A stretch of 64,000 nucleotides of DNA. Origin: Methylophaga lonarensis MPL (GTDB lineage Bacteria > Pseudomonadota > Gammaproteobacteria > Nitrosococcales > Methylophagaceae). A program made the translations under genes and the position numbers. The stretch's first letter is position 1. Each line of letters opens with the position of its first letter. The DNA lies in assembly GCF_000349205.1 (NCBI RefSeq), contig NZ_APHR01000013.1, forward strand, positions 1 through 64,000. The letters run 5' to 3'. This document shows, one piece after another, positions 8,625 through 18,250 of this stretch. The notes under the pieces were generated by a model. That model ran no database searches. It worked only from the letters and a program-made list of their open reading frames with translations, and was not told the DNA's origin.

Positions 8625-10457
8625 TTATGACGCAAAAAAACGATTGATGGTATCGACCAATCCGTTTGAATCCAGCCCACAATCGGCCAGCATTTGCTGA
8701 TGTTCACCATGTTCAACATAGCGATCCGGCAAGCCCAACATGCGAATATCAATGTTGTGGCCGACTTGTCGCAGATATTCGTTGACCGCGCTGCCTGCGC
8801 CACCCATCAAGGCATTTTCTTCAATGGTGACCAGCAGTTGATACTGCTCGGCTAGCTGGTCAATCAGTGCTGTGTCCAGTGGCTTGATAAAACGCATATT
8901 GATGACGGTAGCATCAAGTTTTTCTGCCGCCTGCAGTGCTGGCGCCAACATGCTGCCAAATGCCAGGATAGCTGTTTTTTTGCCTTGGCGAACGAGCGCC
9001 GCTTTGCCGATTTCGAGTGTTTCCAGTTGCGTGGAGATCTGGCTACCCGGCCCACCACCGCGGGGATATCGAACTGCGGCAGGTCCTTGGTGATAGAAGC
9101 CGGTGGTTAACATTTGCCTGCATTCGTTTTCATCGGCAGGGGCCATGACCAGCATGTTGGGAATGCAACGCAGATAACTGAGATCAAAACTACCTGCATG
9201 GGTTGGACCATCGGCACCGACCAGACCGCCGCGGTCAATGGCAAATAACACCGGCAAATTCTGAATGGCAACATCGTGGATCAATTGATCGTAAGCGCGC
9301 TGCAGGAAGGTGGAGTAAATAGCGACCACCGGTTTTTTGCCTTCACAGGCAAGACCTGCTGCCAGCGTGACGGCATGTTGCTCGGCAATGCCGACATCAA
9401 AATATCTATCCGGAAACTGTTCAGCAAAGGCGTTGAGTCCAGACCCTTCACACATGGCGGGCGTAATACCGATCAAGGCTTCGGATTCGCTGGCCATGTC
9501 ACACAGCCAATTGCCAAACACCTGGGTGTAGGTGGGGCCTGATTTTTTGCTGTTAGCCGGGCTGACGCCGTGATATTTGCAAGGTTGTTGCTCGGCTGGC
9601 TCATAGCCTTTGCCTTTTTTGGTCACGATGTGCAGGAATTGAGGACCTTTGCGCATCCGCAAGTTGGTCAGTGTGGCGATCAGTGTGTCCAGATCATGCC
9701 CATCAATCGGGCCGATGTAGTTGAAGCCCATTTCCTCGAACAAAGTACCGGGAACGACCATGCCTTTCATATGCTCTTCAGCACGTCTGGCAATTTCCCA
9801 GGCGGGCGGAATCATTTCCAGGACTTTCTTGCTACCCTCACGCGCAGAGGCGTAGAACTTACCGGATAACAGACGCGCCAGGTAGTTGGCCATACCGCCG
9901 ACATTTTTCGAAATCGACATTTCGTTATCGTTAAGTATGACCAGCAGATTGGTATCCAGATCACCGGCATGCGCCAGGGCTTCATAAGCCTGTCCTGCGG
10001 TGAGCGCGCCATCGCCAATAATGGCAACGCTGTGGCGATCTTCACCATTCATTTGTGCAGCCAGTGCCATTCCTAATGCAGCACTGATAGAGGTGCTTGA
10101 ATGGCCAACCCCAAAAGTGTCGTATTCACTTTCGCTGCGTTTAGGAAAACCTGACAAGCCATCGGGCTGACGCATGGTATGCATCAAGTCGCGCCTGCCG
10201 GTGATGATTTTATGTGTATAGCTCTGATGCCCTACATCCCAGACAAGGCGATCATAGGGTGTGTCAAACACATAGTGCAGTGCCAGTGTTAGCTCAACCA
10301 CACCCAGGTTGGATGAGATATGACCACCTGTTTGCTGCACACTCTCGACAATCAACTGGCGGATTTCTGAGGCCAGAGGTTGCAGTTGTTTGCGCTCGAG
10401 CGCCCGCAAGTCTTCCGGACTGTTAATCTGTTTGAGTAAGGAGGTCTTGCTGTCCAT
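8625..10457 (-). CDS. dxs: 1-deoxy-D-xylulose-5-phosphate synthase
   Basis: A 610-residue thiamine-diphosphate enzyme that condenses pyruvate and glyceraldehyde 3-phosphate in the first step of the MEP isoprenoid pathway. Visible motifs are [11 protein letters not shown] with the catalytic histidine, the ThDP-binding [18 protein letters not shown]...NDNEMSIS segment, and the transketolase-like pyrimidine domain with [10 protein letters not shown]. Length is normal. It is the third gene of a classical xseB-ispA-dxs operon, 5 bases after ispA. Confidence 0.98.
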   Translation of the reverse strand: MDSKTSLLKQINSPEDLRALERKQLQPLASEIRQLIVESVQQTGGHISSNLGVVELTLALHYVFDTPYDRLVWDVGHQSYTHKIITGRRDLMHTMRQPDGLSGFPKRSESEYDTFGVGHSSTSISAALGMALAAQMNGEDRHSVAIIGDGALTAGQAYEALAHAGDLDTNLLVILNDNEMSISKNVGGMANYLARLLSGKFYASAREGSKKVLEMIPPAWEIARRAEEHMKGMVVPGTLFEEMGFNYIGPIDGHDLDTLIATLTNLRMRKGPQFLHIVTKKGKGYEPAEQQPCKYHGVSPANSKKSGPTYTQVFGNWLCDMASESEALIGITPAMCEGSGLNAFAEQFPDRYFDVGIAEQHAVTLAAGLACEGKKPVVAIYSTFLQRAYDQLIHDVAIQNLPVLFAIDRGGLVGADGPTHAGSFDLSYLRCIPNMLVMAPADENECRQMLTTGFYHQGPAAVRYPRGGGPGSQISTQLETLEIGKAALVRQGKKTAILAFGSMLAPALQAAEKLDATVINMRFIKPLDTALIDQLAEQYQLLVTIEENALMGGAGSAVNEYLRQVGHNIDIRMLGLPDRYVEHGEHQQMLADCGLDSNGLVDTINRFFAS

Positions 10458-10462
10458 AGCCT

Positions 10463-11359
10463 CTAGTGCGCTCGCTTGATGACATAATGTGCAATGGCGA
10501 CCAGAGCACGGCTGTCTATGGCCAAAGATTCAACCGCCGAGATGGCTTCAGCTATCAAGTCCTGTGCTTTTTGTCGGGCTTGTTCGAGCCCGAGTAGCGC
10601 CGGATAAGTCGGTTTGTTGAGTGCGATATCAGCGCCTTGGGTTTTCCCCAGTGTCTGTGTGTCAGCCGTCACATCCAGCACATCATCCTGCACCTGAAAT
10701 GCCAGTCCAATGGCCGCAGCATAGCGATCAAGCGATTCAGCCTGAGTTGCATCGTAGTTATCAGAGGCCTGAGCACCCAAGGCCACTGCGGCTCTGATAA
10801 GCGCGCCGGTTTTCAGTTGATGCATGGTTTGCAGGGCGTTTAAATCCAGTGTTTTGCCGACGGACTCGAGATCAATGGCTTGGCCACCGGCCATACCAAA
10901 AGCGCCTGCGGCCTGAGCGAGTGTTTTCACCATGCGGGCTTGTTTGACCGGCGCAATTTCGTCATCACAAAGTGTTTCAAAAGCCAGGGTTTGCAGTGCG
11001 TCACCGACCAGTAATGCAGTGGCGTCGTCATAAGCTTTATGGCAAGTGGGGCGGCCTCGGCGCAAGTCGTCGTTATCCATGATCGGCATATCATCATGAA
11101 CAAGAGAGTAGGCGTGGATCATTTCGACCGCCGCCGCAGCGGCATCCAGTGTTGTATCCGGTGCGGCGAGTGCTTGCCCTGTAGCGTAAACCAGCAGGGC
11201 GCGAAAGCGTTTGCCGCCATCCAGTGTTGAATACCGCATCGCTGAGAGCAGACGGAGAGAAGTCAGGCTATCCCGGTCGGCCAGTCTTTGTTGCAAGGCG
11301 AGTTCGACTTGTTGCTGGTGCTGAAGCATCCAGTCATTGAGCGCAAAAATCTGTGTCAC
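10463..11359 (-). CDS. ispA: Farnesyl diphosphate synthase IspA
   Basis: A 298-residue short-chain trans-prenyltransferase that makes geranyl and farnesyl diphosphate. Both aspartate-rich motifs are present: the first in [18 protein letters not shown] and the second in [13 protein letters not shown]. The best start is a GTG at 11359 that overlaps the xseB stop as GTGA, implying translational coupling; the next in-frame ATG (MLQHQQQ) would cut the first helix. It sits between xseB and dxs as in many gammaproteobacteria. Confidence 0.96.
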   Translation of the reverse strand: MTQIFALNDWMLQHQQQVELALQQRLADRDSLTSLRLLSAMRYSTLDGGKRFRALLVYATGQALAAPDTTLDAAAAAVEMIHAYSLVHDDMPIMDNDDLRRGRPTCHKAYDDATALLVGDALQTLAFETLCDDEIAPVKQARMVKTLAQAAGAFGMAGGQAIDLESVGKTLDLNALQTMHQLKTGALIRAAVALGAQASDNYDATQAESLDRYAAAIGLAFQVQDDVLDVTADTQTLGKTQGADIALNKPTYPALLGLEQARQKAQDLIAEAISAVESLAIDSRALVAIAHYVIKRAH

Positions 11360-11601
11360 GTGTCGTCGTTATCTGTTTCAAAGTCGACCAGACTGGCTTG
11401 GCCGGCCTGCTGCATCAGAACCTGTACTTTTTGTTCAGCTGCCTGCAGTGCTTCCTGACAGTCGCGACTCAAAAGTACGCCGCGTTCGTAGAGTTTGAGT
11501 GATTCTTCGAGGCTAATATCGCCTTGCTCCAGTCGCTCAACCAGTGTTTCGAGTTCAGCGACCGCGGCTTCATAGTCAAGTTTTTTGCGTTTCGCCACCA
11601 T
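11356..11601 (-). CDS. xseB: Exodeoxyribonuclease VII small subunit
   Basis: An 81-residue XseB with the family pattern YEAAVAELETLVERLEQGD, followed by LEESLKLYERGVLLSRDC. XseB binds XseA to form exonuclease VII, which degrades single-stranded DNA. First gene of the xseB-ispA-dxs operon, divergent from ribF. Confidence 0.95.
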   Translation of the reverse strand: MVAKRKKLDYEAAVAELETLVERLEQGDISLEESLKLYERGVLLSRDCQEALQAAEQKVQVLMQQAGQASLVDFETDNDDT

Positions 11602-11723
11602 ATCAGGCCCGCTACAGAAAATCTTTAATACGCCATTATATGTGAATCAACAGACCATTGCCTGCTGGATTGTTTTTTTAATTGTGTTTACGCTGTCGTG
11701 TTTTGATCAGTTTTATACGGTCC

Positions 11724-12656
11724 ATGCCAAATATTATTCGCGGTTTTCATAATCTGCCATCCACGACCGACAATGGCTGCGTCGCTACCATAGGGAATTT
11801 TGATGGTGTGCATCTGGGACATCAGGCTGTGCTGAATCAGCTGGCGATGAAAGCAGACATGTTGCACTTGCCTGCGGTTGTCATCACATTTGAACCGCAG
11901 CCATTCGAATATTTTGTCCCTGAAAAAGCGCCGGCCCGACTCACCCGTTTCCGAGAAAAAGTGGAAGCTTTGCGTGCCTACTCAATTCGACACTTGTGTG
12001 TGTTGCGCTTTAACAGGCAACTTGCTGATATGTCGGCTGAAATGTTTATTCAGCGACTGTTGGTCGAGGGCTTGCAAGTACGCTATCTGGTGGTGGGCGA
12101 TGACTTTCGTTTTGGCAAGGGCCGCAGGGGTGATTTTGCCCTGCTGCAGCAAGCCGGACGAGCCCATGGCTTTCAAGTGGTGAATATGCACACTTTTGCG
12201 GTCGATCAGATGCGAGTCAGCAGTACACGTATTCGTGAAGCACTCAATCAGGGCGATTTGGGACTTGCAGAAAAATTACTGGGTCGGCCTTATCGTATGA
12301 GCGGCCGTGTGGCACATGGCGATAAACGAGGAAGACAATTAGGCTTCCCGACGGCGAATATTTATCTACATCGTCATAAGGTGCCGCTGAGTGGTGTTTA
12401 TGCCGTGCAGTTATTCGGTATTGATGAAGAGCCCGTTAATGGCGTTGCCAACATTGGCGTGCGGCCCACCATTGGTGGAGGCAAAGCCTTGCTGGAAGTG
12501 CATTTGTTTGATTTTAATCGCGAAATCTACGGTGCACATGTCCAGGTGTATTTTCTGAGCAAATTGCGTGATGAAGGCAAATTCAGTTCGCTGGAGCAAT
12601 TGAGTCAGCAAATTCGCAAAGATGCGCAGCAGGCGCGTGACTATTTTGATATGTAG
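11724..12656 (+). CDS. ribF: Bifunctional riboflavin kinase/FAD synthetase RibF
   Basis: A 310-residue enzyme that phosphorylates riboflavin to FMN and adenylylates it to FAD. The N-terminal nucleotidyltransferase domain has ATIGNFDGVHLGHQAVL and the C-terminal kinase domain has KRGRQLGFPTANIYL and a GVYAV segment. The open frame begins at 11682, but homology starts with MPNIIRGFHNL at 11724, the usual RibF N terminus. The common ribF-ileS neighbourhood is absent: here it stands alone, divergent from xseB and convergent with a DUF2007 gene. Confidence 0.95.
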   Translation: MPNIIRGFHNLPSTTDNGCVATIGNFDGVHLGHQAVLNQLAMKADMLHLPAVVITFEPQPFEYFVPEKAPARLTRFREKVEALRAYSIRHLCVLRFNRQLADMSAEMFIQRLLVEGLQVRYLVVGDDFRFGKGRRGDFALLQQAGRAHGFQVVNMHTFAVDQMRVSSTRIREALNQGDLGLAEKLLGRPYRMSGRVAHGDKRGRQLGFPTANIYLHRHKVPLSGVYAVQLFGIDEEPVNGVANIGVRPTIGGGKALLEVHLFDFNREIYGAHVQVYFLSKLRDEGKFSSLEQLSQQIRKDAQQARDYFDM

Positions 12657-12704
12657 GGTCTGTTAATCTTTCACGACCATCATTGCTGACAGCTATTGAG
12701 GTAT

Positions 12705-13022
12705 TCAGAGTAAGAGCGCCAGCAGTAAAACTGCTAGCAGAAGACCCAGCGTCATTGCGGCTTTGGTCATCATCGAACTGGAGCTTTGTATCGCGCAATC
12801 GTGTTCAACCTTGTTGTTGAGATATTCCGCGATCAGCTGTTGTGCCTGTTCGAAATCAGCCTCATCCAGCAAATAGACTTTCACAAAATCGCTTGCCGGA
12901 AGTTCGCCAACCGCGCCTTGCAGAAAAAAACCATTTACCTGGGTTTGCAGACCTGCATTTTCCAGCATGCCTGCGACAATATGCGCCTCACTGATGTCAC
13001 TGGCTTCGAATATCAGTTTCAT
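12705..13022 (-). CDS. DUF2007-type protein with C-terminal membrane anchor
   Basis: A 105-residue protein. Residues 1-70 match the DUF2007 pattern (MKLIFEASDISEAHIVAGML, then a V.L.DEADFEQA segment), a GlnB-like fold annotated as a putative signal transducer. It ends in a hydrophobic helix (AAMTLGLLLAVLLLALLL) that would tether it to the membrane. Its ATG overlaps the stop of the upstream lipoprotein gene, so the pair is coupled. Function unknown. Confidence 0.75.
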   Translation of the reverse strand: MKLIFEASDISEAHIVAGMLENAGLQTQVNGFFLQGAVGELPASDFVKVYLLDEADFEQAQQLIAEYLNNKVEHDCAIQSSSSMMTKAAMTLGLLLAVLLLALLL

Positions 13023-14092
13023 CCGTTGGTAATCTGACCTTCAATCGCTTCAAAACGGGCAATCATTCTGCCTGTGTTGTCATAAAGTTGAAGGTGCTGT
13101 CCGGTAATTCGCCAGCCACGAACTTGTTCAAGCGCCAGATGTAGTGCCTGAGCAGTTTCCATGCCGCTGGGGCAGGCCATCATGGTGCTGGCAACCTGAC
13201 GAAAGCGTAGTTGTTGATCGTTGAGTACATAAGCCCCCATCAGACGGTTGCAGCCGTCAGAGCCAGACATGCGACGTTCAGCGTGATCCAGAATGATGTG
13301 CGCTTCCTGATTGCTTTGTTCAGGAATGATCGGCGTGTTGTCCAGACGAGTCAGTTTCCAGTAGGTATTTTCAAGTACGGCGGTTTTGCCTTGCTGGCCG
13401 CAGGTTTCTCCTGGCCAGATGCCGTGAACTTCATTCAGTTTCAGTGACGGTTTTATCTTCGCAGTGTTACGATCGGGTATTTGAGTCAGTGTGCCATTGA
13501 GTGTGACCAGTAACTGCTGAGCGGGGTGGGCGCGCATTTCCATATAGGCGCGTTGCAAAGGCATGTTGTCACCTTCAAGTTTCACCGGCCAGCGTTGACC
13601 TGAGATGCATTCTGTCAACAGCCCGGAGCCTGCTATATAGCGGTAGTTACCGCGAAGCTCCAGCTCTGCATCGAATGGTTCGAATTCTTGGTTACGCGTG
13701 AGCTGATAACTCAGCATACTATCAATATCACGTCCTTCAGGATCCTGTAGCGTCAGGGTGGAGGCATCAATTGCACGAAATCGCAGCAGCTCCTGTTCGC
13801 TGTGTAATTGCAATTGTTGATTGGTGGAGATGCTCCAGCGTCCCAGTTGATAATCCACTTCATCGCGTTCCAGATATTCACGACGCAGCAGATACCAGCG
13901 GTCATTCATCAAATTCAGTTGATGTCTGATCCCAGGACAATCGGCGCAGGGAAGCGTGCCCGCAAAACTTGCGGGCAGACTTTCAATGACTTTTCCAAGC
14001 GGATGACTATCAACGGTTGAACCGGTTTGATCCTGCTGACAACCTTGCAGAAACAGCGTGAATATCATCAGTATTGGCAAGCAATAGTGCAT
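13019..14092 (-). CDS. Lipoprotein with NlpE-like and META domains
   Basis: A 357-residue predicted outer-membrane lipoprotein. The lipobox LQGC follows a hydrophobic signal (MHYCLPILMIFTLFLQGC). The N-terminal domain has the NlpE signature LPCADCPGI; in E. coli NlpE is a copper and envelope-stress sensor acting through Cpx. The C-terminal domain is META/HslJ-like, with NTYWKLTRLDNTPI and GSDGCNRLMGAY. The open frame extends to a TTG at 14116, but the ATG at 14092 gives a clean lipoprotein signal. An envelope-stress role is inferred from NlpE. Confidence 0.87.
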   Translation of the reverse strand: MHYCLPILMIFTLFLQGCQQDQTGSTVDSHPLGKVIESLPASFAGTLPCADCPGIRHQLNLMNDRWYLLRREYLERDEVDYQLGRWSISTNQQLQLHSEQELLRFRAIDASTLTLQDPEGRDIDSMLSYQLTRNQEFEPFDAELELRGNYRYIAGSGLLTECISGQRWPVKLEGDNMPLQRAYMEMRAHPAQQLLVTLNGTLTQIPDRNTAKIKPSLKLNEVHGIWPGETCGQQGKTAVLENTYWKLTRLDNTPIIPEQSNQEAHIILDHAERRMSGSDGCNRLMGAYVLNDQQLRFRQVASTMMACPSGMETAQALHLALEQVRGWRITGQHLQLYDNTGRMIARFEAIEGQITNG

Positions 14093-14138
14093 CACTGACT
14101 CCAGAAATGATGGCAAATATTATGCTCTGACATGATTT

Positions 14139-14552
14139 CTAGCGATGATACTCACCCTCGCGTTCTGGTTGGTAAATAATTTCCTCAATCCTGACCTGCA
14201 TCACACGGCCGTCACTACCCGGCCATTCGATTTCATCCCCCTGACGCAAGCCCAACAAAGCGCTGCCAACAGGGGCGAGGATGGAGATCTTATTACCGGA
14301 ATCATCCATATCTTTCGGGTAAACCAGTGTCAAACAAAAATCATCCTTTGATGATGACACACGAAAACGTACGGTTGAATTCATGGTGACAACATCATTG
14401 GGCATTTCGGTGGATGGCAGAATTTCAGCGCGATCAAGCTCTGCCTCCAATGCTTCTCGAGCTGAAAACTCTTTTTCGGGCAGTGAGGCGAGCAATTTAT
14501 CCAGTCGCTCGGCATCTTGTTCCGACACAATGATATTGGGCTTTGTTGCCAT
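14139..14552 (-). CDS. rnk: Nucleoside diphosphate kinase regulator Rnk
   Basis: A 137-residue GreA/GreB-like protein, the same length as E. coli Rnk. The N-terminal part has the Rnk coiled-coil start (IIVSEQDAERLDKLLASLP) and the C-terminal GreA-type domain shows ILAPVGSALLGLRQGDEIEW. Rnk binds RNA polymerase in the secondary channel without transcript cleavage activity and influences nucleoside diphosphate kinase levels. The open frame extends upstream to 14666, but the ATG at 14552 matches the family start and has a GAGTCC spacer region typical of this position. Confidence 0.92.
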   Translation of the reverse strand: MATKPNIIVSEQDAERLDKLLASLPEKEFSAREALEAELDRAEILPSTEMPNDVVTMNSTVRFRVSSSKDDFCLTLVYPKDMDDSGNKISILAPVGSALLGLRQGDEIEWPGSDGRVMQVRIEEIIYQPEREGEYHR

Positions 14553-14781
14553 GGCAGGACTCCAAATGTCGTAAATAGTGTCCGAATAGCACCATGACAA
14601 ACGGCTGAAAAGATTGTCTGGGGAATCGGGCACGGAAATGTTGTTACAGAAGATCAGCAGCCACACAAAATGTGACTTGCTGTATGGCTATCATGCCATA
14701 TTCGTCAGCGGTATTTAAGCGACTAAATTCATTGTTTGATAAATGTCTTGAATTCATTGCAGTTGCATGAATTCAGGCAAC

Positions 14782-14809
14782 AAAAAAACCGCCCGAAGGC
14801 GGTTTTTTT
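14782..14809. terminator. Bidirectional rho-independent terminator
   Basis: The sequence AAAAAAACCGCC-CGAA-GGCGGTTTTTTT forms a 12-bp stem with a CGAA loop. It lies just after the DUF1097 gene on the minus strand and separates it from the rnk region. Confidence 0.92.
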
Positions 14810-14824
14810 GTCACAGCGATTGCT

Positions 14825-15349
14825 TCAGGCTTTGGTCAGTGCGGCTGCAAGCTTGCCAGAGAGCATGGCGAAAACCGCGCCGAGAACGCTTGAAACAGTG
14901 ACCAACAATACTGGATTGGTCATGTCCAGTGCCGTTACCGAGCCTGCATTTGCTGTTTGCAAGGCATAAGCTGCGGTTGCTGCGTAGCCATAGACATTGG
15001 CTGGCACCACCGACAACAGATCAAAGCGGGCGACAAACACCAGAAAAAACACGGTCACACCGATATAGACCGCCGGACCAAACACACCGGGCAGAAATAG
15101 AGGGTTAAGGTTGACCAGTAACAATGCGATACCGGCAATTACTGCGCCATAAGCCATACCCACAATAGTTTTCTGTAATGCTGGTGTATCAGCGCCAGTA
15201 TGAAAATAGCAGGCCCATGCCAGAAAACCGGCCCATACCAGAACGAACCCGGATAGCGGGCCCAGAGCCAAAAATGCCCAGACCGCACCCAGTACAGCAA
15301 TGCTTGTCGATAATGCAGTGAGCTGAGACATACAGTTTAACTTTGACAT
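14825..15349 (-). CDS. DUF1097-family membrane protein
   Basis: A 174-residue protein with about six hydrophobic segments, such as ALSTSIAVLGAVWAFLALG and GPAVYIGVTVFFLVFVA, and the compact alanine/glycine-rich layout of the DUF1097 (YcdZ-like) family. Family function is not established. The ATG at 15349 is preceded by GGGAG at good spacing; a second ATG at 15331 is possible. It is a single gene with its own terminator. Confidence 0.7.
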   Translation of the reverse strand: MSKLNCMSQLTALSTSIAVLGAVWAFLALGPLSGFVLVWAGFLAWACYFHTGADTPALQKTIVGMAYGAVIAGIALLLVNLNPLFLPGVFGPAVYIGVTVFFLVFVARFDLLSVVPANVYGYAATAAYALQTANAGSVTALDMTNPVLLVTVSSVLGAVFAMLSGKLAAALTKA

Positions 15350-15656
15350 ACATTTCTCCCGTTGCTTTTATTGGTTGTGTATGCATGCCAGCTTAATGTG
15401 AATAATTATAGGAATATCAGTCAGCTAGCATGCACGAGCGATACTAGACCTAAAATTACACTGCTGTAAACCTATTTGCCCAAAATTGGTGCAAATTTAG
15501 AATTTGATGATTATCAATAGGCAAATCAGACGTTTATTGATAAGGCGTTGACTTGTCTGGTGATGATTGGAGCAGAAAGGTGTATATCAATGGTTGATAC
15601 CGAACATGCGCAATCGGGGGCTTTGCCTATGTGCAATGGCGCGCTTGGCTGAGATG
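15350..15656. other. Intergenic region upstream of the DUF1097 gene
   Basis: About 300 bases without a convincing gene. The right part is downstream of the YjiK-like gene and the left part must hold the promoter of the DUF1097 gene. A small dyad, TTGATGATTATCAA, is present near 15506 and could be an operator, but nothing identifies a regulator. Confidence 0.4.
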
Positions 15657-16511
15657 CTAATGGCGCGGTTGCAGTATCATGAACTGATTGGGTTCACCCA
15701 CGACATAGATGCGTCGGTCATTATCAACGGCAACGCCTTCCGGTTGTCTGAGCCAGGCGGTCAAGCCAAGATCCCCGCGGCGCAGGCTGAGTCTTGAAAG
15801 CTCACGACCTTGCATGTCGATAACATGCAGACTGTCGGATGACTCGCTTAATATCAGTAGCTTGTCTGTTTCTCCGGGCAGGCTGGAAATTCCGGCGAAA
15901 TCACGCACATTCAGTTGAATTTCTTGGATTTCAGAAAAATCTTGTCTGCCATTATCAGTATCAACCGGGCCTTGCCAGATGGTGGGAGGATTCTCAATGG
16001 CAGCAATCAGGCCGAATTGCTCCATAAAAGCCACACCCTCGATACCGGCATTGCGTTTGTCTTCCTCAGCAATGTTGATTACGGTTGAATCAGAATGACG
16101 AAGAACGGAGGTGTCATCATTAATCTCCACCAACACCAGGTTGTAACGCTGTTCTTCGGCAATGACAAACAGATTGTCTTTAATGTGTGCAATGGATTCA
16201 GTGTCCCGAAACCCACTAAGTTCGATGGTGCGTAATAGCTCACCTTGCTTGCTGAGGACGTGCACTTCTCGAGGTTTGTTGGTGATGGCAAACAGTGTGT
16301 CAGAGTCGGCGTGATAGGTCAGCCCAGAGAGGTTTGAGCGGATACCATTGATGCGAATGGGTTGTCCGACCAGTTCATATTGTTGCAAATCCCATCGTTC
16401 GCTTGAGCCATCCAGCGGTGATTTGTCTGGGTAATGCCAGATGAGCCAGCCTATCCCACTGGTCAGAACAAGTATCACAAAAATCAGCGAGTATTTTGCA
16501 ATTCGGGACAT
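15657..16511 (-). CDS. SdiA-regulated (YjiK-like) periplasmic beta-propeller protein
   Basis: A 284-residue protein with an N-terminal membrane anchor or signal (YSLIFVILVLTSGIGWLIW) followed by a repetitive beta-propeller. YjiK-family hallmarks include NLSGLTYHADSDTLFAITN, GFRDTESIA and GIEGVAF. E. coli YjiK was named for control by the quorum regulator SdiA; its biochemical role is unknown. It lies 92 bases downstream of the last Mrp-like gene on the same strand, so read-through is possible. Confidence 0.85.
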   Translation of the reverse strand: MSRIAKYSLIFVILVLTSGIGWLIWHYPDKSPLDGSSERWDLQQYELVGQPIRINGIRSNLSGLTYHADSDTLFAITNKPREVHVLSKQGELLRTIELSGFRDTESIAHIKDNLFVIAEEQRYNLVLVEINDDTSVLRHSDSTVINIAEEDKRNAGIEGVAFMEQFGLIAAIENPPTIWQGPVDTDNGRQDFSEIQEIQLNVRDFAGISSLPGETDKLLILSESSDSLHVIDMQGRELSRLSLRRGDLGLTAWLRQPEGVAVDNDRRIYVVGEPNQFMILQPRH

Positions 16512-16603
16512 TGGTATGACCGCAGCATAGATTCAAAACGGCGATTATTGCCAGCGCAACTTAACTGAAACTTAATCCTCTGCTCAGCTGGCTTCAGCGT
16601 ACG

Positions 16604-18250
16604 CTAGAACAACATCGTCCATGACAACATCATGAGGAAGGTCAGACCAATAGTGATCGGCAGTGTTCCAACACTCGAGAACTTGTTTATCGATCGTTCA
16701 ACTTTTCGCCAGCCATCCAGCTTCAATCGAATGACCCACTCTGGCACCGGAAAATGAATCAAGCAATAGCGAAGTCTGAGTGACAGCCATCTGCCCGCAA
16801 ACAGTTTTGCTTTGAACGATGTTTTCAGTGAAAGTCTGCTGACGATAGCCGCGATGACTGTCGCCAGTATGATGGGCCAGAGCAAGCCTGTCAGTGCTTG
16901 TAGTTGCATGGTTTGTGTCAGCTGATGACGGAATTCATCGACCATCAGGGGGATGACTATCGGTGCCAGACTCAGCACGAGCCAGCTTGATAACGCGACT
17001 GCCTCTGGCGCTCCGGCGTTTTTGCTGATGTTTTGTTGTGACTGCTTCATCAACAATAACGCTCGAATCAGTAGCAGTGCTGTGGCCATTGAACCAATGC
17101 TGAGTAATGGCAAACTGAGCGCGAACATTGAATCTGAAACTGCATCCTTGAACAGATATTTAACACTGGCACCTGTTGTGAGAGGCAAACCCGCCAGTGC
17201 CAGTGCCGGCAGTGTCATCAAGCCCCAATGCCAGGGCGACAACCGTCTGGATGATGCCAAGCCTGCGCCCATGAACAAGGCCGCCTTGGCAACAGCATGA
17301 TGCAGGCCATACATCGCCAGTAAGATGATGAGCGATGAAGTGGCATCACCGGTCATCCAGAACATGGCAATAATCATCAGCAGGTAGCCCATTTGGCTCA
17401 CAGATGAAAAGGCCAGAACGGTTTTGGCCTGTTGCTGTAATAAACCGGCAACAACTGCGTAGAAAGCTCCGAACAGGCCAATGAAAAACACTACGGGGCC
17501 AAGAGCCACCGTTGTGGGCGTGTCAGCCGGGATAAATTGCCAAATTCCCAGAATGCCCGCCTTAAGCATGGCGCCTGACAACACTGCACTGGCCGCCGTC
17601 GGGGCAACTGGGTGGGCTAATGGCAACCACAGATGTAGCGGCCAAAACCCCGCTTTGAGACCAAAGCCTGTCAGCAAACAAACAGCAGTCAGCCAGCCAA
17701 TTGGTTGTTGCCAGTCACTAAAACTCAACAATCCGCCAGTCTCATGAACTCGCAATATCAAGCCCGCATAGATCAGCATTTCTCCCAGCACTGCCAACTG
17801 CAAATAAAGCCTGCCTGCCTGACGAGGCAAGGGGCCAGGTTGATGGGCCACCAGACCATACGCAGCCAGACTCATCAGAGTAAAGCCGACATAAAAGCTG
17901 GCCGGATCCAGTGCGATGACCAGTAACAAATTGCCCGTCATCGACCATAACCAGAAGCTCCAGAAACGCAGCCGATGAACATCGTTGCGTTGTTTCACCG
18001 AGGCAAACAGACTGGCTATAGACCAGAGCACAATGCTCAAAAGCAGAAAATAATGATTGACCGGCGAATCGATACCAAGTGCTGCCCCAGGCCAGAGCAT
18101 TGGCAACTCGATGTTTGCAGGGCCATGCCACAACAAGAACAAGCCCGGCAACGGCGCCAGCCAGATCCAGTTGCTGACTGAAGGCCAGCGCATCATCAAT
18201 AACCAGAACAACAATGGGATGAGTGGGATATGCCACCAGTCAAGCATCAT
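16604..18250 (-). CDS. MnhD/NuoN-type antiporter subunit, third copy of the Mrp-like cluster
   Basis: A 548-residue polytopic protein of the proton-translocating antiporter-like family (PF00361). The conserved block GLKAGFWPLHLWLPLAHPVAPTAASA holds the channel lysine and the glycine/proline loop, and FSSVSQMGYLLMII marks the second conserved stretch. It has a longer C-terminal tail than the other two copies. The ATG overlaps the previous gene stop. It is the last of three consecutive MnhD-type genes and would form a proton or sodium channel in the complex. Confidence 0.88.
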   Translation of the reverse strand: MMLDWWHIPLIPLLFWLLMMRWPSVSNWIWLAPLPGLFLLWHGPANIELPMLWPGAALGIDSPVNHYFLLLSIVLWSIASLFASVKQRNDVHRLRFWSFWLWSMTGNLLLVIALDPASFYVGFTLMSLAAYGLVAHQPGPLPRQAGRLYLQLAVLGEMLIYAGLILRVHETGGLLSFSDWQQPIGWLTAVCLLTGFGLKAGFWPLHLWLPLAHPVAPTAASAVLSGAMLKAGILGIWQFIPADTPTTVALGPVVFFIGLFGAFYAVVAGLLQQQAKTVLAFSSVSQMGYLLMIIAMFWMTGDATSSLIILLAMYGLHHAVAKAALFMGAGLASSRRLSPWHWGLMTLPALALAGLPLTTGASVKYLFKDAVSDSMFALSLPLLSIGSMATALLLIRALLLMKQSQQNISKNAGAPEAVALSSWLVLSLAPIVIPLMVDEFRHQLTQTMQLQALTGLLWPIILATVIAAIVSRLSLKTSFKAKLFAGRWLSLRLRYCLIHFPVPEWVIRLKLDGWRKVERSINKFSSVGTLPITIGLTFLMMLSWTMLF